Shown here piece after piece: positions 39,895 to 50,164 of a DNA stretch of 64,000 nucleotides. The translations under genes and the position numbers were made by a program. The stretch spans positions 31,612,361 to 31,676,360 of the forward strand of contig NC_080171.1 of assembly GCF_950295315.1 (NCBI RefSeq). Reading direction: 5' to 3'. Numbering within the stretch: the stretch's first letter is position 1; every line of letters begins with the position of its first letter. The DNA is from Erinaceus europaeus. Lineage: Eukaryota; Chordata; Mammalia; Eulipotyphla; Erinaceidae. The notes beneath the pieces are model-generated. The model was given only the letters and a program-made list of their open reading frames with translations, was not told the origin of the DNA and ran no database searches.

Positions 39895-40810
39895 AAATAA
39901 ACAAATATTTTTAACCTTTCTTATTAGTAATTTAATAATGATTAACAAGATTGTAGGATAAGAGGGGTACAATTCCATATAATTACCACCGCCAGAGTTC
40001 TGTATCGCCTCTGCTCCATAGGAAAGTTCCTTATTCTTTATCCCTGGAGTATGGACCAAAATTCTTTATGAAGTGCAGAAGATGGAAGGTCTGGCTTCTG
40101 TAATTGCTTCTTAACTGGAAGTGGGTGTTGGAAGGTCAGCCAGTACCCCCTGCCTGTTTCTGTCTTTTCCCTAGCCCTGGGCTAGGGCTCTGGGGAGGTG
40201 AGATTCCAGGACACATTGGTGAGGTTGTCTGCCCAGGGAAGTCAGGATGGCATCATAGTAATAGCTACAGCTTGGTGGCTGAGAAGCATTAAGTTACAAA
40301 GCAGGACAAATTATTGAATAATGAGAAACCTAAAGGTAAGAATAGAGCAGATGGAACTAAGGGTCTTCATATGGAAAAAAGCTAGGAAGTTTTATTTTAG
40401 GTATATTCCAAGGCGCCCATGACTTTAGTAGTTTTTGCCTGAGCCCGACAGATAACATGCAGGTGGGCTAAAAGTATTATCTGAGAAGATGGTGTCAGGA
40501 GTTGAGAATAGGACTAGAAACTTGGCTCAGGGCAGAGAGTAGCTCCCAAATATGAGGGAAGTATATAAATACCATAAGCTGTCAACCACATTGATCTGAC
40601 CTAAAGCTCATGTATATTCATATTTAGCACAGGAGCCTAGGTAACCTCTGAGTCCCTGTCAATCTGAGCTAGGAATATTCTTAGCTGCACTCATTTCAGG
40701 ACCCATCTTCCTCAGGTGGCAGAGTATTGTTGACCCAGCCTCTCTTTGGAGAGTGAGGTAGTCACTACCATTGCTGTTCTACATTTAGGGCAAGGTCCTG
40801 TAGAGGCCTA
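39895..40810 (-). mobile_element. LX repeat, ~0.9 kb
   Basis: TTATTAGTAATTTAATAATG to ACATTTAGGGCAAGGTCCTG, collinear with 4058-4930 and 32830-34325. Confidence 0.8.
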
Positions 40811-40890
40811 CAACAATCAACAATAATAACTACAACAATAAAACAACAAGGACAACAAAAGGGAAAATAAATAAATAAATATTTTTTAAA
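40811..40890 (+). mobile_element. SINE-a tail fragment
   Basis: CAACAATAATAACTACAACA to GGGAAAATAAATAAAT with no head, directly abutting LX. Confidence 0.75.
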
Positions 40891-41440
40891 AAGAAACCAT
40901 ATTCAAAGAAATAATAGACTTTTTCCCCAAATCTGGGGTATGGTCAGAATGTAGAGGTTAAAAAAACAGAGAACTTCCAAATTCCTAAAACCCAAGTGGA
41001 CCTACACCAAGACACATCATTGTGAAATTGTCAAAAGTCAAAATCAAAGATAAAATTTTATAACCTGCCAGGGAAAAGAATGTGACTTATAGAGGCAGTT
41101 TAGTTAGACTTGCATCAGACTTTTGAACTATGGAGGACAGGAGAGAATGGAGGAGTATATTCAAGGTTTTAAAAGACAGTAAAAGCCAGCCACATGTGCT
41201 TTAACCCTGCAAGACTATCATTCAAATACTTAGGATCAATGAAAACAGTACCAAACAGAGAAAAACTAAACAAGCTTGCCATTATCAGACCCTTGCTAGA
41301 GTTACTGAAAAGAGTGCCACAGAGAAGAAGATAAGAAACATTTAATTCTCAACAAACTATACACAGTAAAAGAAACCCAGAAACACAAACCGCAAAAATA
41401 AGTGACAGCTTTAAAGCTTGAAAGGGAAGGCAGATATGGA
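40891..41440. other. Possible ancient L1-related DNA
   Basis: AGACACATCATTGTGAAATT and GCCAGGGAAAAGAATG resemble an old L1/HAL1-type region read on the plus strand. The frame is broken and I cannot confirm the family. Confidence 0.3.
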
Positions 41441-41464
41441 TAGTGGAGGTTCAAGCAAAGAATG

Positions 41465-41590
41465 CTAAGACAGGGCAGGGGTAGGTAGCATAATGGTTAT
41501 GTAGGGAGACTCTCCTGCCTGAAGTTCTAAAGTCCCAGTTTCCATCCTCTGCACCACCATAGGCCAGAGCCGACCAGTGCTCTGGTAAAT
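41465..41590 (+). mobile_element. SINE-d
   Basis: GGGTAGGTAGCATAATGGTT to CGACCAGTGCTCTGGTAAA. Confidence 0.8.
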
Positions 41591-41616
41591 TAAAAGAATG
41601 GTAAGACAACAGTTTT

Positions 41617-41970
41617 GGGGGTTTTTTTTTGCCTCCAGGATTTATTTCTGGGGCTTGGTGCCTGCACCACAAATCCACTGCTCCTGGAGGCTATTTCTTT
41701 CCTTTTGTTGCCCTTGCTTTTTTATCATTGTGGTTATTATTGTTGTTGTTATTGATGTCGTTGTTGTTGGATAGGACAGAGAGAAATGGAGAGAGGAGGA
41801 AAAGACGGGGTGGGGGGGAGAGAAAGAGAGACACCTGCAGACCTGCTTTACTGCCTGTGAAACGACCCCCCCTGCAGGTGGGGAGCCGGGGGCTGGAACT
41901 GGGATTCTTATGCTGGTCCCCGTGCTTTGCACCATGTGCGCTTAACCTGCTATGCTACCGCCCGACCCTC
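41617..41970 (-). mobile_element. SINE-a2, full length
   Basis: AAGACAACAGTTTT flanks it at 41603-41616 and 41971-41984. Confidence 0.94.
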
Positions 41971-42063
41971 AAGACAACAGTTTTTAAAAGACTCTCTCTC
42001 ATGTTATATTTGTACTTTTTTAATGTATTACATTTAAATGCCTACAGTCTTCTGTGTCTTCTT

Positions 42064-42272
42064 TTTTTTTAAATTTTTTATTTAAGAAAGGATTAATGAA
42101 CAAAAACATAAGGTAGGAGGGGTACAACTCCACACAATTCCCACCACCCAATCCCCATAACCCACCCCCTCCCATGATAGCTTTCCCATTCTCTAGCCCT
42201 CTGGGAGCATGGACCCAGGGTCGTTGAGGGTTGCAGAAGGTAGAAGGTCTGGCTTCTGTAATTGCTTCCCCG
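42064..42272 (-). mobile_element. LX repeat, 209-bp young insertion
   Basis: CTGTGTCTTCTT (12 bp) flanks it at 42052-42063 and 42273-42284. It is ~99% identical to the matching part of the 5149 copy. A T-run on the left is the polyA side. Confidence 0.94.
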
Positions 42273-42439
42273 CTGTGTCTTCTTAAATAATGTCATTTTC
42301 TTTCTAGTATTTTTTTTACATATTTTCTCAGCCTTATATACAATACCTTGAGGATATTTAATTTTGTCTTTATGTTCAAGAACTCATGTTTATTTCTGTT
42401 ACCAAATGACCTGCATTTCTCTGAAGGACAACTAGTGGA

Positions 42440-42690
42440 TGGTATCAACTTGTGCAATATAGAGTACTAGAACACATGAACATGTTATAAGGGGCTGAAA
42501 AGTAGTTAAACTTGCTAAGACTTTGTGAAAATTACAGTGGCTATCCTTGGGAGATGGGGAAAGAGTCAGAAGGAAGGGGAGGGCATAGGACTGTGACTGT
42601 GGGTGTGATATAGAACTATTCCTATGTAATCTTATGATCTTATAAGCATTACATAGTTATAATAAATATATTTTTTATTAAAGCCTATAT
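42440..42690 (+). mobile_element. Old LX-like 3' end
   Basis: GGGAGATGGGGAAAGAGTCAG to TAATCTTATGATCTTATAAGC and AATAAATATATTTTT. Confidence 0.45.
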
Positions 42691-42716
42691 ATTTCACAAG
42701 GTAAATAGATGGGGAC

Positions 42717-42805
42717 TGGTAAAAAGAGAGAGAGAGGAGAGCCATTCTAGCATATGGTGTTTTGGGCACCAAACTCAGGACTCAGTGCTTGCAGTTCAGA
42801 ACGCC
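42717..42805 (-). mobile_element. SINE-c/d relic
   Basis: AGAGAGGAGAGCCATTCTAGC and GGCACCAAACTCAGGACTC. Confidence 0.45.
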
Positions 42806-43400
42806 TTGTCTGACTTCTTTCACTTAGCATAATGTCTTTCTGATTTGTCCAGACTATAGCATGTATCAGGAGTTCATCCCAGTTACTTACAGAATAGAAT
42901 TCTGTTTTTAAATGTTGTCTACTTACCATTTGGTGAACATTTAATTTGTTTTTGAAGGAGTATGTGTTTTTCTTTCTTTTATGTAGATAACTTGGGAATG
43001 AAATTGCTAATCAGGGTTTTAATTTTTAACCTTTTAAATCTCTCAAGCTATTTTTCAAATCATCTGGACTGTTTATCATTTCCATCAGCAGTATATGAGA
43101 TTTCATTTTCATTCTTGCTACTTGATAATGTTTTAATTTGAGCCATTTGTAATGTATCACATTTTAATTTGCATTTCCCTAATGAGTAGTGACTTAGAAT
43201 TTTTTTTTTACGTACTAGTTAGTCATTGTCATATCTTCTTTGGTGAAATATCCATTTGTATTTTTTATTTTTTAAGTGTATTGTTCACTTACTGGTTTGT
43301 GAAATTTCTTTACATAATCTGGATACATATTTACTATCAAGCAAATAAGCTATGTAAACATTCTCTCCAAGGCTTTAACTCATCTTTAAATTAATTAATC
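42806..43400 (-). mobile_element. Old L1 fragment
   Basis: CTTTCACTTAGCATAATGTC, TTGCATTTCCCTAATGAGTAG and ATCTTCTTTGGTGAAATATC are typical antisense L1 ORF2/3' UTR landmarks. Confidence 0.65.
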
Positions 43401-43504
43401 AATTTTTATAAGATGTTAGAGACGATATTGGAGTCTTTATGCATAATACCTTGGAGCCATTTTACTAACCCAGCTGTGTGTGTATGGGTGTTTGTGAATT
43501 TTAG

Positions 43505-43650
43505 AAACAGATAACAAGTATAAGAGAGGGCAGAACACCAAAGTGTACCGTCATAGACCTCCACCCATTTTTGGTTGTTGATGCTGGAGATTGAAAGAAG
43601 GGCCTCATGCATGAAACCATATACTACCAACTGAGCAATCTTCTTGGCTC
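43505..43650 (-). mobile_element. SINE-f
   Basis: GGGCAGAACACCAAAGTGTACC and ACCAACTGAGCAATCTTC in antisense, in pieces. Confidence 0.45.
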
Positions 43651-43682
43651 CATTTTTATTTCCTTAATAAGTTACCTTTTTT

Positions 43683-43842
43683 TTTTTCCTTCTTACTTTA
43701 GAGCAAGACCAGAGCACTCACTACTCTTGCTACTTAAGATGTCCTTTTACTTCCTTGTTTTCCTGTGTACTGGAAAGTAGATCCAGTGACTCACATATGT
43801 GAGGCATGTGCTCTACTGCTGAACCACCTCCCCAACACATAA
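43683..43842 (-). mobile_element. SINE-f relic
   Basis: GACCAGAGCACTCACTACTC and GCTGAACCACCTCCCCAAC. Confidence 0.4.
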
Positions 43843-43844
43843 TG

Positions 43845-44059
43845 GTGTCTTTTGAAACACAAGCAATTTTAATGTTGATGATTCCAGTTTTTATATTATG
43901 TTCTGGGTATTTATTTAATAACTCTTGGCCTAACTCTGAGCCACATGATTTTTGCTTTATGATTCTTCCTTTGAAGTCTATGATACATATGTTTTACTTT
44001 TTTATTGTGGTAAATACACACAACATAAAAATTTCCAGCTTAACCATTTTAAGTTTACA
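43845..44059 (-). mobile_element. Old interspersed repeat (family uncertain), host of the LTR insertion
   Basis: GGTAAATACACACAACATAA and CCATTTTAAGTTTACAG resemble an old mammalian repeat. It resumes after the LTR and SINE inserts as GGTATTAAAAAGAATTCAC and TTTGTTGTACAACCATTAT. Confidence 0.4.
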
Positions 44060-44065
44060 GTTAAG

Positions 44066-44372
44066 TGTCGTTAAAGTTCAGGGCTCCAGCAGGCCGGGCT
44101 AGCTTCGCGGCAGTAGACAGAGACGACCAGAGACACACGGCTGGGCCGGGAAGCTGTATTTCTTTATTCATGAACAACGATTCATAAACTAACCCAAACT
44201 AATCACCACACAGATCTGTCCTCCATCCTTCTCACGCGGCTGCACCAAGAACTCCTGAACTAAGTAGCATAGGGGTCAGGGAGAAAGAGGGCCCGCGAAA
44301 CTAGCAAGGGCCAAACCAATTTCTCCCAGAGGTGGGGGGAAGGAGACCAAACAAATATGAAACATATCAACA
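44066..44372 (-). mobile_element. Solo LTR (endogenous retrovirus), 307 bp, 6-bp target duplication
   Basis: The element is TGTCG...CAACA on the plus strand, so both ends obey TGT...ACA. GTTAAG flanks it at 44060-44065 and 44373-44378. On the minus strand it has an AATAAA signal after GTTCATG. The following GC- and CpG-rich segment (CTCTGGTCGTCTCTG, then CCGCGAAGCTAGCCCGGC) resembles the LTR at 1847. A 6-bp duplication is typical of ERVK-like (class II) elements. No internal genes remain, so it probably formed by LTR-LTR recombination. Confidence 0.78.
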
Positions 44373-44394
44373 GTTAAGTGGTATTAAAAAGAAT

Positions 44395-44522
44395 TCACTT
44401 TGGAGTGGGGAGATAGCATAATGGTTATACAAAAAGACTCTCATGCCTGTTACTCCAAGGTCTGCAGTTCAAACTCTCAGAGCTCAGCAGTGTCCTAGTT
44501 AAAAAAAAAAAAAAAAATTTAA
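44395..44522 (+). mobile_element. SINE-d
   Basis: GGGGAGATAGCATAATGGTT to CAGCAGTGTCCTAGT and an A17 run. Confidence 0.82.
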
Positions 44523-44550
44523 GAACATCACTTTGTTGTACAACCATTAT

Positions 44551-44822
44551 TTTTTTATTATTTATTTATTTTCCTTTTGTTGCCCTTGTTGTAATTATTG
44601 TTGTTATTGATGTCTTCATTGTTACATAGGACATAGAGAAATGGAGAGAGGAGGGGAAGACAGAGAGGGGGAGAGAAAGATAGACACCTGCAGATCTGCT
44701 TCACCACCTGTGAAGCAACTCCCCTGCAGATGGAGAGCCGGGGGTCTGAACCGGGATCCTTAAGCTGGCCCTTGCGCTTTGTGCCATGTGCGCTTAACCC
44801 GCTGCGCTACTGCGGACTCCCT
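44551..44822 (-). mobile_element. SINE-a1, full length
   Basis: GTACARCCATTAT flanks it at 44538-44550 and 44823-44835. Confidence 0.92.
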
Positions 44823-44849
44823 GTACAGCCATTATTATCATTATTATCA

Positions 44850-45085
44850 TGTGGTAGTTTCTGGTCTTAACACCCAGTTCCTTGATCCATTTGGAATTGA
44901 CTTTTTTTTTATGGTGAGACAAAGTGGTTCAGTTTCATTCTTCTGCATATTTCAACCCAGTATTCTCAGCCCCATTTATTGAAAAGAGCCTCCTTCCTCC
45001 ATCTAATAATTTGGGCCCCTTTATCAAAAATTAGATATCCATAGGTGTGGGGGTACACATCATTTTCTTGGTAATCCATTTCTTC
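44850..45085 (-). mobile_element. L1 ORF2 fragment
   Basis: CCTTGATCCATTTGGAATTG, CATTTATTGAAAAGAGCC and TCAAAAATTAGATATCC. Confidence 0.75.
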
Positions 45086-45089
45086 CACA

Positions 45090-45790
45090 CAATAGGAGAA
45101 AAAATTGCAAGTCACATATTTGATAGGACTGACTGCATCTAAAATATATAAAAAGCACTTAAAGTGAAAAACAAGAAGCAGTCAAGGGTGGCTATTATGA
45201 AAAACTGCTAATATGTGTTGATGAAAATGTGAGAAATTAGAACCTTTATATGACAGTTTCTCAAAAGTTTAAACATAGACTTATCATATGTCTTAGAAAT
45301 TCTATTTCCAGATGTATATCATAGGTAATTGAAAAAAACATATCTACACTAAAAACTTGCCTCTGATGTTCATGGCAACATTATTCATAATAGCCCCCAA
45401 AATTGTGTTAATCCAAATGTCCACCCTCATGTTTTTACGTGGCAATAAGGAACGATGTTATACATACTATCATATGGATGAACCTTGAAGACATTTTGCT
45501 AAGTGGAGGAAGTCAATCCCAAAGGCCACATATTCCATTTATTTCAGATCTCTAGAATAGCACAATCTGTATAAATAGAAAACAGGTTAATGCTGACCTG
45601 GATACAGTTTAAAGGGATCTATTAGAAGGAAATGGGGAATGATTTCTGATTGGTTCAGTGTTTCTTTTGGAGATGATAATCCTATTACAAAATTGATTGT
45701 CATTGTTACCTAGTTCATTGAATATATTAAAAGTCACTGAACTGTGTGCAGTTAATAGGTGAATTCTATGATACATGGATAAAAATACTT
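45090..45790 (+). mobile_element. Old L1 3' region, sense
   Basis: GCAACATTATTCATAATAGCC, GGATGAACCTTGAAGACATTT and TGGATAAAAATACTTTAAAT. The frame is broken. Confidence 0.6.
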
Positions 45791-45795
45791 TAAAT

Positions 45796-45940
45796 AGGTG
45801 GCGGGGTAGATAGCATAATGGTTATGCAAAGAGACTGTCAGGCCTGAGGCTCCATAGTCCCATGCTCAATACCCTGTTCCACCATAAGCCAGAGCTGAGC
45901 AGTGCTCTGGTTAAAAAACAAACAAACAAACAAACCTTTA
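45796..45940 (+). mobile_element. SINE-d
   Basis: GGGGTAGATAGCATAATGGT to GAGCTGAGCAGTGCTCTGG and (CAAA)n. Confidence 0.88.
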
Positions 45941-46050
45941 ATCAGGCAACACTTACTCAAAACGTGAAGAAAAGGGCATTTGCAAATGTCTGTCACATTC
46001 TAGACATGGAGATGGTTTCAGATGGGTCATGGTCTCTTAGTTATCTTTTT

Positions 46051-47394
46051 TTTTTAATTAATTTATTTTTTTAATTGTTTTATTTTTTTTTAATTGGGGA
46101 ATTAATGTTTTACATTCAACGTAAATACAGTAGTTTGTACATGGATAACATTCCCCAGTTTCCCATATAACAATACAGCCCCCACTAGGTCCTCTGAATC
46201 CTTCCTGGACCTGTATTCTCTCCACCCACCCACCCCAGAGTCTTTCACTTTGGTGCAATATGCCAATTCCATTTCAGGTTCTACTTGTGTTTTTGTTTCT
46301 GATCTTGTTTTTCATCTTCTGCCTGTGAATGAGATCACCCCATATTCATCCTTCTGTTTATGACTTATTTCACTCAACATGATTTTTTCAAGGTCCATCC
46401 AAGATCGGCTGAAAACGGTGAAGTCACCATTTTTTACAGCTGAGTAGTATTCCATTGTGTATATATACCACAACTTGCTCAGCCACTCATCTGTTGTTGG
46501 ACACCTGGGTTGCTTCCAGGTTTTGGCTATTACAAATTGTGTTGCCAAGAACATATGTGTACACAGATCTTTTTGGATGGATGTGTTGGGTTCCTTAGGA
46601 TATATCCCCAGGAGAGGAATTGCAGGATCATAGGGTAGGTCCATTTCTAGCCTTCTGAGAGTTCTCCAGACTGTTCTCCACAGAGGCTGGACCAATTTAC
46701 ATTCCCACCAGCAGTGTAGGAGGGTTCCTTTGACCCCACACCCTCTCCAGCATTTGCTGCTGTTACCTTTTCTGATGCATGACATTCTCACAGGAGTGAA
46801 GTGGTATCTTGTTGTTGTCTTTATTTGCATTTCTCTGACAGAGACTTAGAGCATTTTTTCATGTGTTTCTCGCCTTTTGGATCTCTTCTGTGGTGAATAT
46901 TCTGTCCATGTCCTCCCCCCATTTTTGGAAGGGGTTATTTGTTGTCTTGTTGTTGAGTTTGGCAAGCTCTTTATATATGTTGTCTGATGTATGACATGTA
47001 AAGATCTTCTCCCATTCTGTGAGGGGTCTCTTGGTTTGGGTAGTGGTTTCTTTTGCTGTGAAGAAGCTTTTTAATTTGATGGAGTCCCATAGGTTTATAC
47101 TTGCCTTAGTCTTCTTTGTAATTGGATTCGTTTAATTGAAAATGTCTTTAAAATTTATGCGGAAGAGAGTTCTGCCAATATTTTCTTCTAAATATCTGAT
47201 AGTTTGTAGTTTAACATCCAAGTCCTTGATCCACTTGGAATTTACTTTTGTATTTGGTGAGAGACAGTGATTCAGTTTCATTCTTCTGCATGTTTCAACC
47301 CATTGTTTCCAACACCATTTGTTAGAGACTCTGCTTTCCCCATTTAATAGTCTGAGCCCCTTTGTCAAAGATTAGATGTCCATAGGTGTGGGGA
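46051..47394 (-). mobile_element. L1, 1.34-kb 5'-truncated copy with intact ORF2 C-terminus
   Basis: CTCTTAGTTATCTTTTT (17 bp) flanks it at 46034-46050 and 47395-47411. The minus strand has a 172-codon frame (46830-46312) ending in the ORF2 C-terminal zinc-finger region ([27 protein letters not shown]). Upstream coding at 47368-47132 is separated by an in-frame stop. The 3' UTR and ...CCCCAATTAAA end are at the left. It ends only ~105 bp before GKAP1 exon 6. Confidence 0.94.
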
Positions 47395-47500
47395 CTCTTA
47401 GTTATCTTTTTATTCTTTACCATTCTAGTGATTGACTAGGTTTATATATACTTAAACTTTTTGTATTGATTTATAGTAAATCATAATTCATTTTTGACAG

Positions 47501-47653
47501 GAATCAAGTTCTTCTCAGACTTTATCACATGATGGAGGATTCTTCAACAGACTGGAAGATGATGTTCATAAAATTCTTATAAGAGAAAAAAGAAGAGAGC
47601 AGCTTACAGAATATAATGGAACAGATAACTGCCCAGCTCATGACCACAATCAG
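47501..47653 (+). CDS. GKAP1: GKAP1 coding exon 6, with GC donor
   Basis: The acceptor is TTCATTTTTGACAG|GAATCA. The 153 nt give 51 codons, phase 0/0 ([20 protein letters not shown], then [20 protein letters not shown], then [11 protein letters not shown]). This is the start of the helical C-terminal half. The donor reads CAG|GCATGT, i.e. GC not GT. Using the GT four bases downstream (CAGGCAT|GTAAAG) would put an in-frame TGA across the next junction. The GC donor alone preserves the GKAP1 frame. Confidence 0.96.
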
Positions 47654-47659
47654 GCATGT

Positions 47660-47815
47660 AAAGCAGAAAATTCTCTTTAAATCACAGTGAAACTATGCAT
47701 TTTAAAATGGGTAAACAGTGGGATCCAGTTATGGTTGTATAGAGTAGCTAGGAGTTTTAGAATAGTATTTTAGTCAGTATCATACATAGATATGTATGTA
47801 GAAAAATATGAGATA
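47660..47815. other. Intron 6 start
   Basis: No repeat named. The sequence right after the GC donor is GCATGTAAAG. Confidence 0.3.
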
Positions 47816-47817
47816 CT

Positions 47818-47928
47818 AGTGGTCCAGGAGGTGGTGCAATAGATAAAGCATTAGACTCTTAAGCATAAGATCCTGAGTTCAATCTCTGGCAGCACATGTA
47901 CCAGAGTGATGTCTGGTCCTTTCTCCCT

Positions 47929-47976
<48 letters not shown>

Positions 47977-48008
47977 ATTCTCGTAAATAAATAAATAAAT
48001 ATTTAAAA
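47818..48008 (+). mobile_element. SINE-c with (CT)n expansion
   Basis: GGTCCAGGAGGTGGTGCAAT head. The body has an (CCCT)n then ~20-unit CT run (47924-47973), ending (AAAT)n. Confidence 0.88.
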
Positions 48009-48230
48009 ACATGTGATACTTTATTAATTGATCAATATTTAGTAAGAATGTACTATATGATAGATAATGTTAGGCTACATTGTTGGGGAGTAGAATATGA
48101 TTGCCCTATCCTTAAATATTCAGAGTAGTGGTACTCAGAGGAGATGGACCTGTTAAGAGAGTATCATTTGGCATGATGAAGCCTTTAAGAAAGATATGAA
48201 CCATAAAAAATGAGATTTTGAGCACAAGGA

Positions 48231-48304
48231 ATATCTAAAGAAATGACATTTGAGATAAATTTTGTGAAGGATATCTAAAGAAATGACATTTGAGATAAAT
48301 TTTG
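48231..48304. repeat. 40-bp period tandem duplication
   Basis: A 34-bp block (ATATCTAAAGAAATGACATT onward) is perfectly repeated at 48231-48264 and 48271-48304. Confidence 0.95.
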
Positions 48305-48533
48305 AAAGATAACTAACTGTATAAGCTAAGAAATAGTTCCTAAAGAAACTAAAATAATACAGGTTTAGAGCTATGAAATGCATTAATCTGAACATTGAGT
48401 AAATTTAAAAATAAAATCTTTCAAAAGGATAGAAGTAAGTGAATGTAGGGTTAAATGTCTGGAGAAATAGACTGGATTTAGATTGTAAAGATCTTTTTCT
48501 GTCAGGCTAAGAAGATAAAAAATACCCTATTAA

Positions 48534-48662
48534 TAGACAGGGCTAGATAACATAATGGCTCTGCAAAGAGACTCTCAAGTCTGAGGTTCAGAAGACCTGA
48601 CCACCTTAAGCCAGAGCTGAGTAGTGCTATGGTAAAAACAAAACAAACAAACAAACAAAAAA
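48534..48662 (+). mobile_element. SINE-d
   Basis: GGGCTAGATAACATAATGGC to GAGCTGAGTAGTGCTATGG and (CAAA)n. Confidence 0.8.
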
Positions 48663-48842
48663 AACCACCTAGTAACCAGAATGACCCAAAATCCAGTCTG
48701 GTCAGTGGTCTGTTAAGACTCAAAAAGAACAGTATTTATGTTTTATGTTTTGAAAATACTATTGAGGATTGCAGCAACGCAAAGGACTCTGGGAGGGAGA
48801 GGGGAGAAAATAAAAAATAAAATGCAAACCAATTAAAAAATG

Positions 48843-49048
48843 AGAGGCCAGGCATTGGTGCACCTGGTTAAGCACTCACATTACAGGGCACAAAAACCCA
48901 GGTTCAAGCCCCTGACCTCCACCTGCAGGGAGAAAGCGTCACAAGTGGTGAAGTAGGGCTTCAGGTGTCTTTCTGTCTCTTTCTACCTGCTTCTTCCCTC
49001 TCAATTTCTCTCTGTCTCTATCTAATAATTAATTTAAAATATATAATT
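48843..49048 (+). mobile_element. SINE-b
   Basis: GAGGCCAGGCATTGGTGCAC to CTGTCTCTATCTAATAATT. Confidence 0.85.
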
Positions 49049-49175
49049 TTTAAAAATGATGAAAATTTGGGGAATCTGAAAGACATCTGAGCATACAATA
49101 TATATAATTTTCATGTTCAGTATATTTCAGTGAATTTTAGTGAGTGAAAATAATCTGTAGAAAAAATATATATGT

Positions 49176-49390
49176 GAGGGCTGGGTGGTGGTGCACCTGG
49201 TTAAGAGAACATATTACAGTGCACAAGGACCCGGGTTCAAGCCCCCAGTTCCCACCTGTAGGGGGAAAGCTTCACAAGAGGTAGAGCAGGGCTGCAGGTG
49301 TCTCTCTGTCTCTCTCCCTCTCTGTCTCCTCCTCCCCTCTCAATTTCTCTCTCTCTATCCAGTAATAAATAAATAAATAATATTGTTTAA
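49176..49390 (+). mobile_element. SINE-b
   Basis: GAGGGCTGGGTGGTGGTGCA to CTCTATCCAGTAATAAATAA. Confidence 0.88.
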
Positions 49391-49411
49391 AATATGTGTA
49401 ATAAGTGTTAC

Positions 49412-49650
49412 TGAAGGCCAAGTGTTAGCTCACCTAGCAGAACATACCTTTCACCGTGTTCAAGTACCCAAGTTCACACTCATGGCATCATATGGGAACA
49501 CAAACAATGGACTAGGATATACTCTGTGAAAAGTGTAACAATACTATGATATCTTTCCTTCGCTCTGTCACTTTCTAATATTAAAAGGAGAAGAAGGCTG
49601 CTGAGAGCAATGGAATAGCATACATGCAAGGCACAGAATATATATGTGTA
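49412..49650 (+). mobile_element. SINE-f relic
   Basis: AAGGCCAAGTGTTAGCTCACC head and CCTTCGCTCTGTCAC end. It is strongly diverged. Confidence 0.4.
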
Positions 49651-49732
49651 TATGTAATTTAAAAATATCATGACCTGTACATCTTTTATTTTTCTAATGA
49701 AATCCACTAATTTTCTTTTACTGTAAACCTGC

Positions 49733-50111
49733 TTTTTTTTTTTTTAAGCAGAATCTTGATTTATTGTAATTGATTAAGGGACACCTCTGAGGCTCTCAGG
49801 TGTGCAGGGCCTGCCATTTGTCTAGGGGATCTCGGTTGGGGATGTATCTGACTCCACAGCCGTCTGGGATGAGGTGCTTTTCAGCCACCATGTCTTCAAA
49901 TTCATCTGCGTTAAACTTGGGGAAGCCCCACTTCTTGGAGATGTGGATATTCTGGTGTCCAGGGAACTTGAATTTGACCCTGCACAGGGCCTCAATCACA
50001 TGCTCTTTGTTTTGCAGCTTGGTGTGGGTGGACTTGATGACCTGGCCAATGTGGACTCTGGCCACAGTGCCCTGGGGCTTCCCAAAAGCACCTCGCATCC
50101 CTGTCTGGAGC
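49733..50111 (-). pseudogene. RPL10: RPL10 (uL16) retrocopy, 5'-truncated
   Basis: On the minus strand it carries the last ~104 codons of ribosomal protein L10, from [20 protein letters not shown] to the TGA before 49796. Landmarks include [22 protein letters not shown] and LIPDGCG. The frame is open, but many residues that are near-invariant in L10 are replaced (for example R to C and R to H). Past the stop there is AATAAAT and a 13-A tail (T-run 49733-49745), the marks of a retrocopy. The N-terminal half is absent. Upstream of the exon the retained intron and SNORA70 follow. I take it as a pseudogene. Confidence 0.92.
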
Positions 50112-50164
50112 CTAAGGTTAGGGACAGCAGGAGGTCAGGCATAAAATGAATACAGAGCAGGAAG
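50112..50164 (-). other. Retained RPL10 intron remnant with intact 3' splice site
   Basis: The minus strand reads GCCTGACCTCCTGCTGTCCC then TAACCTTAG|GCTCC. This is a branch-like CTAAC, a pyrimidine tract and an AG acceptor at the exact RPL10 exon edge. The source RNA was therefore not spliced here. Confidence 0.8.

Noticed and set aside
44080..44320. CpG-rich block as a promoter island for GKAP1
   Set aside because: It lies in intron 5 and coincides with an LTR bounded by a target duplication.
46312..46830. Active L1 ORF2
   Set aside because: Only the C-terminal 172 codons remain. An in-frame stop lies upstream and the 5' part is absent.
49796..50098. 100-codon open frame as a functional ribosomal protein gene
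   Set aside because: It is intronless, N-terminally truncated, polyA-tailed, and has lost several near-invariant residues. It is a retrocopy.
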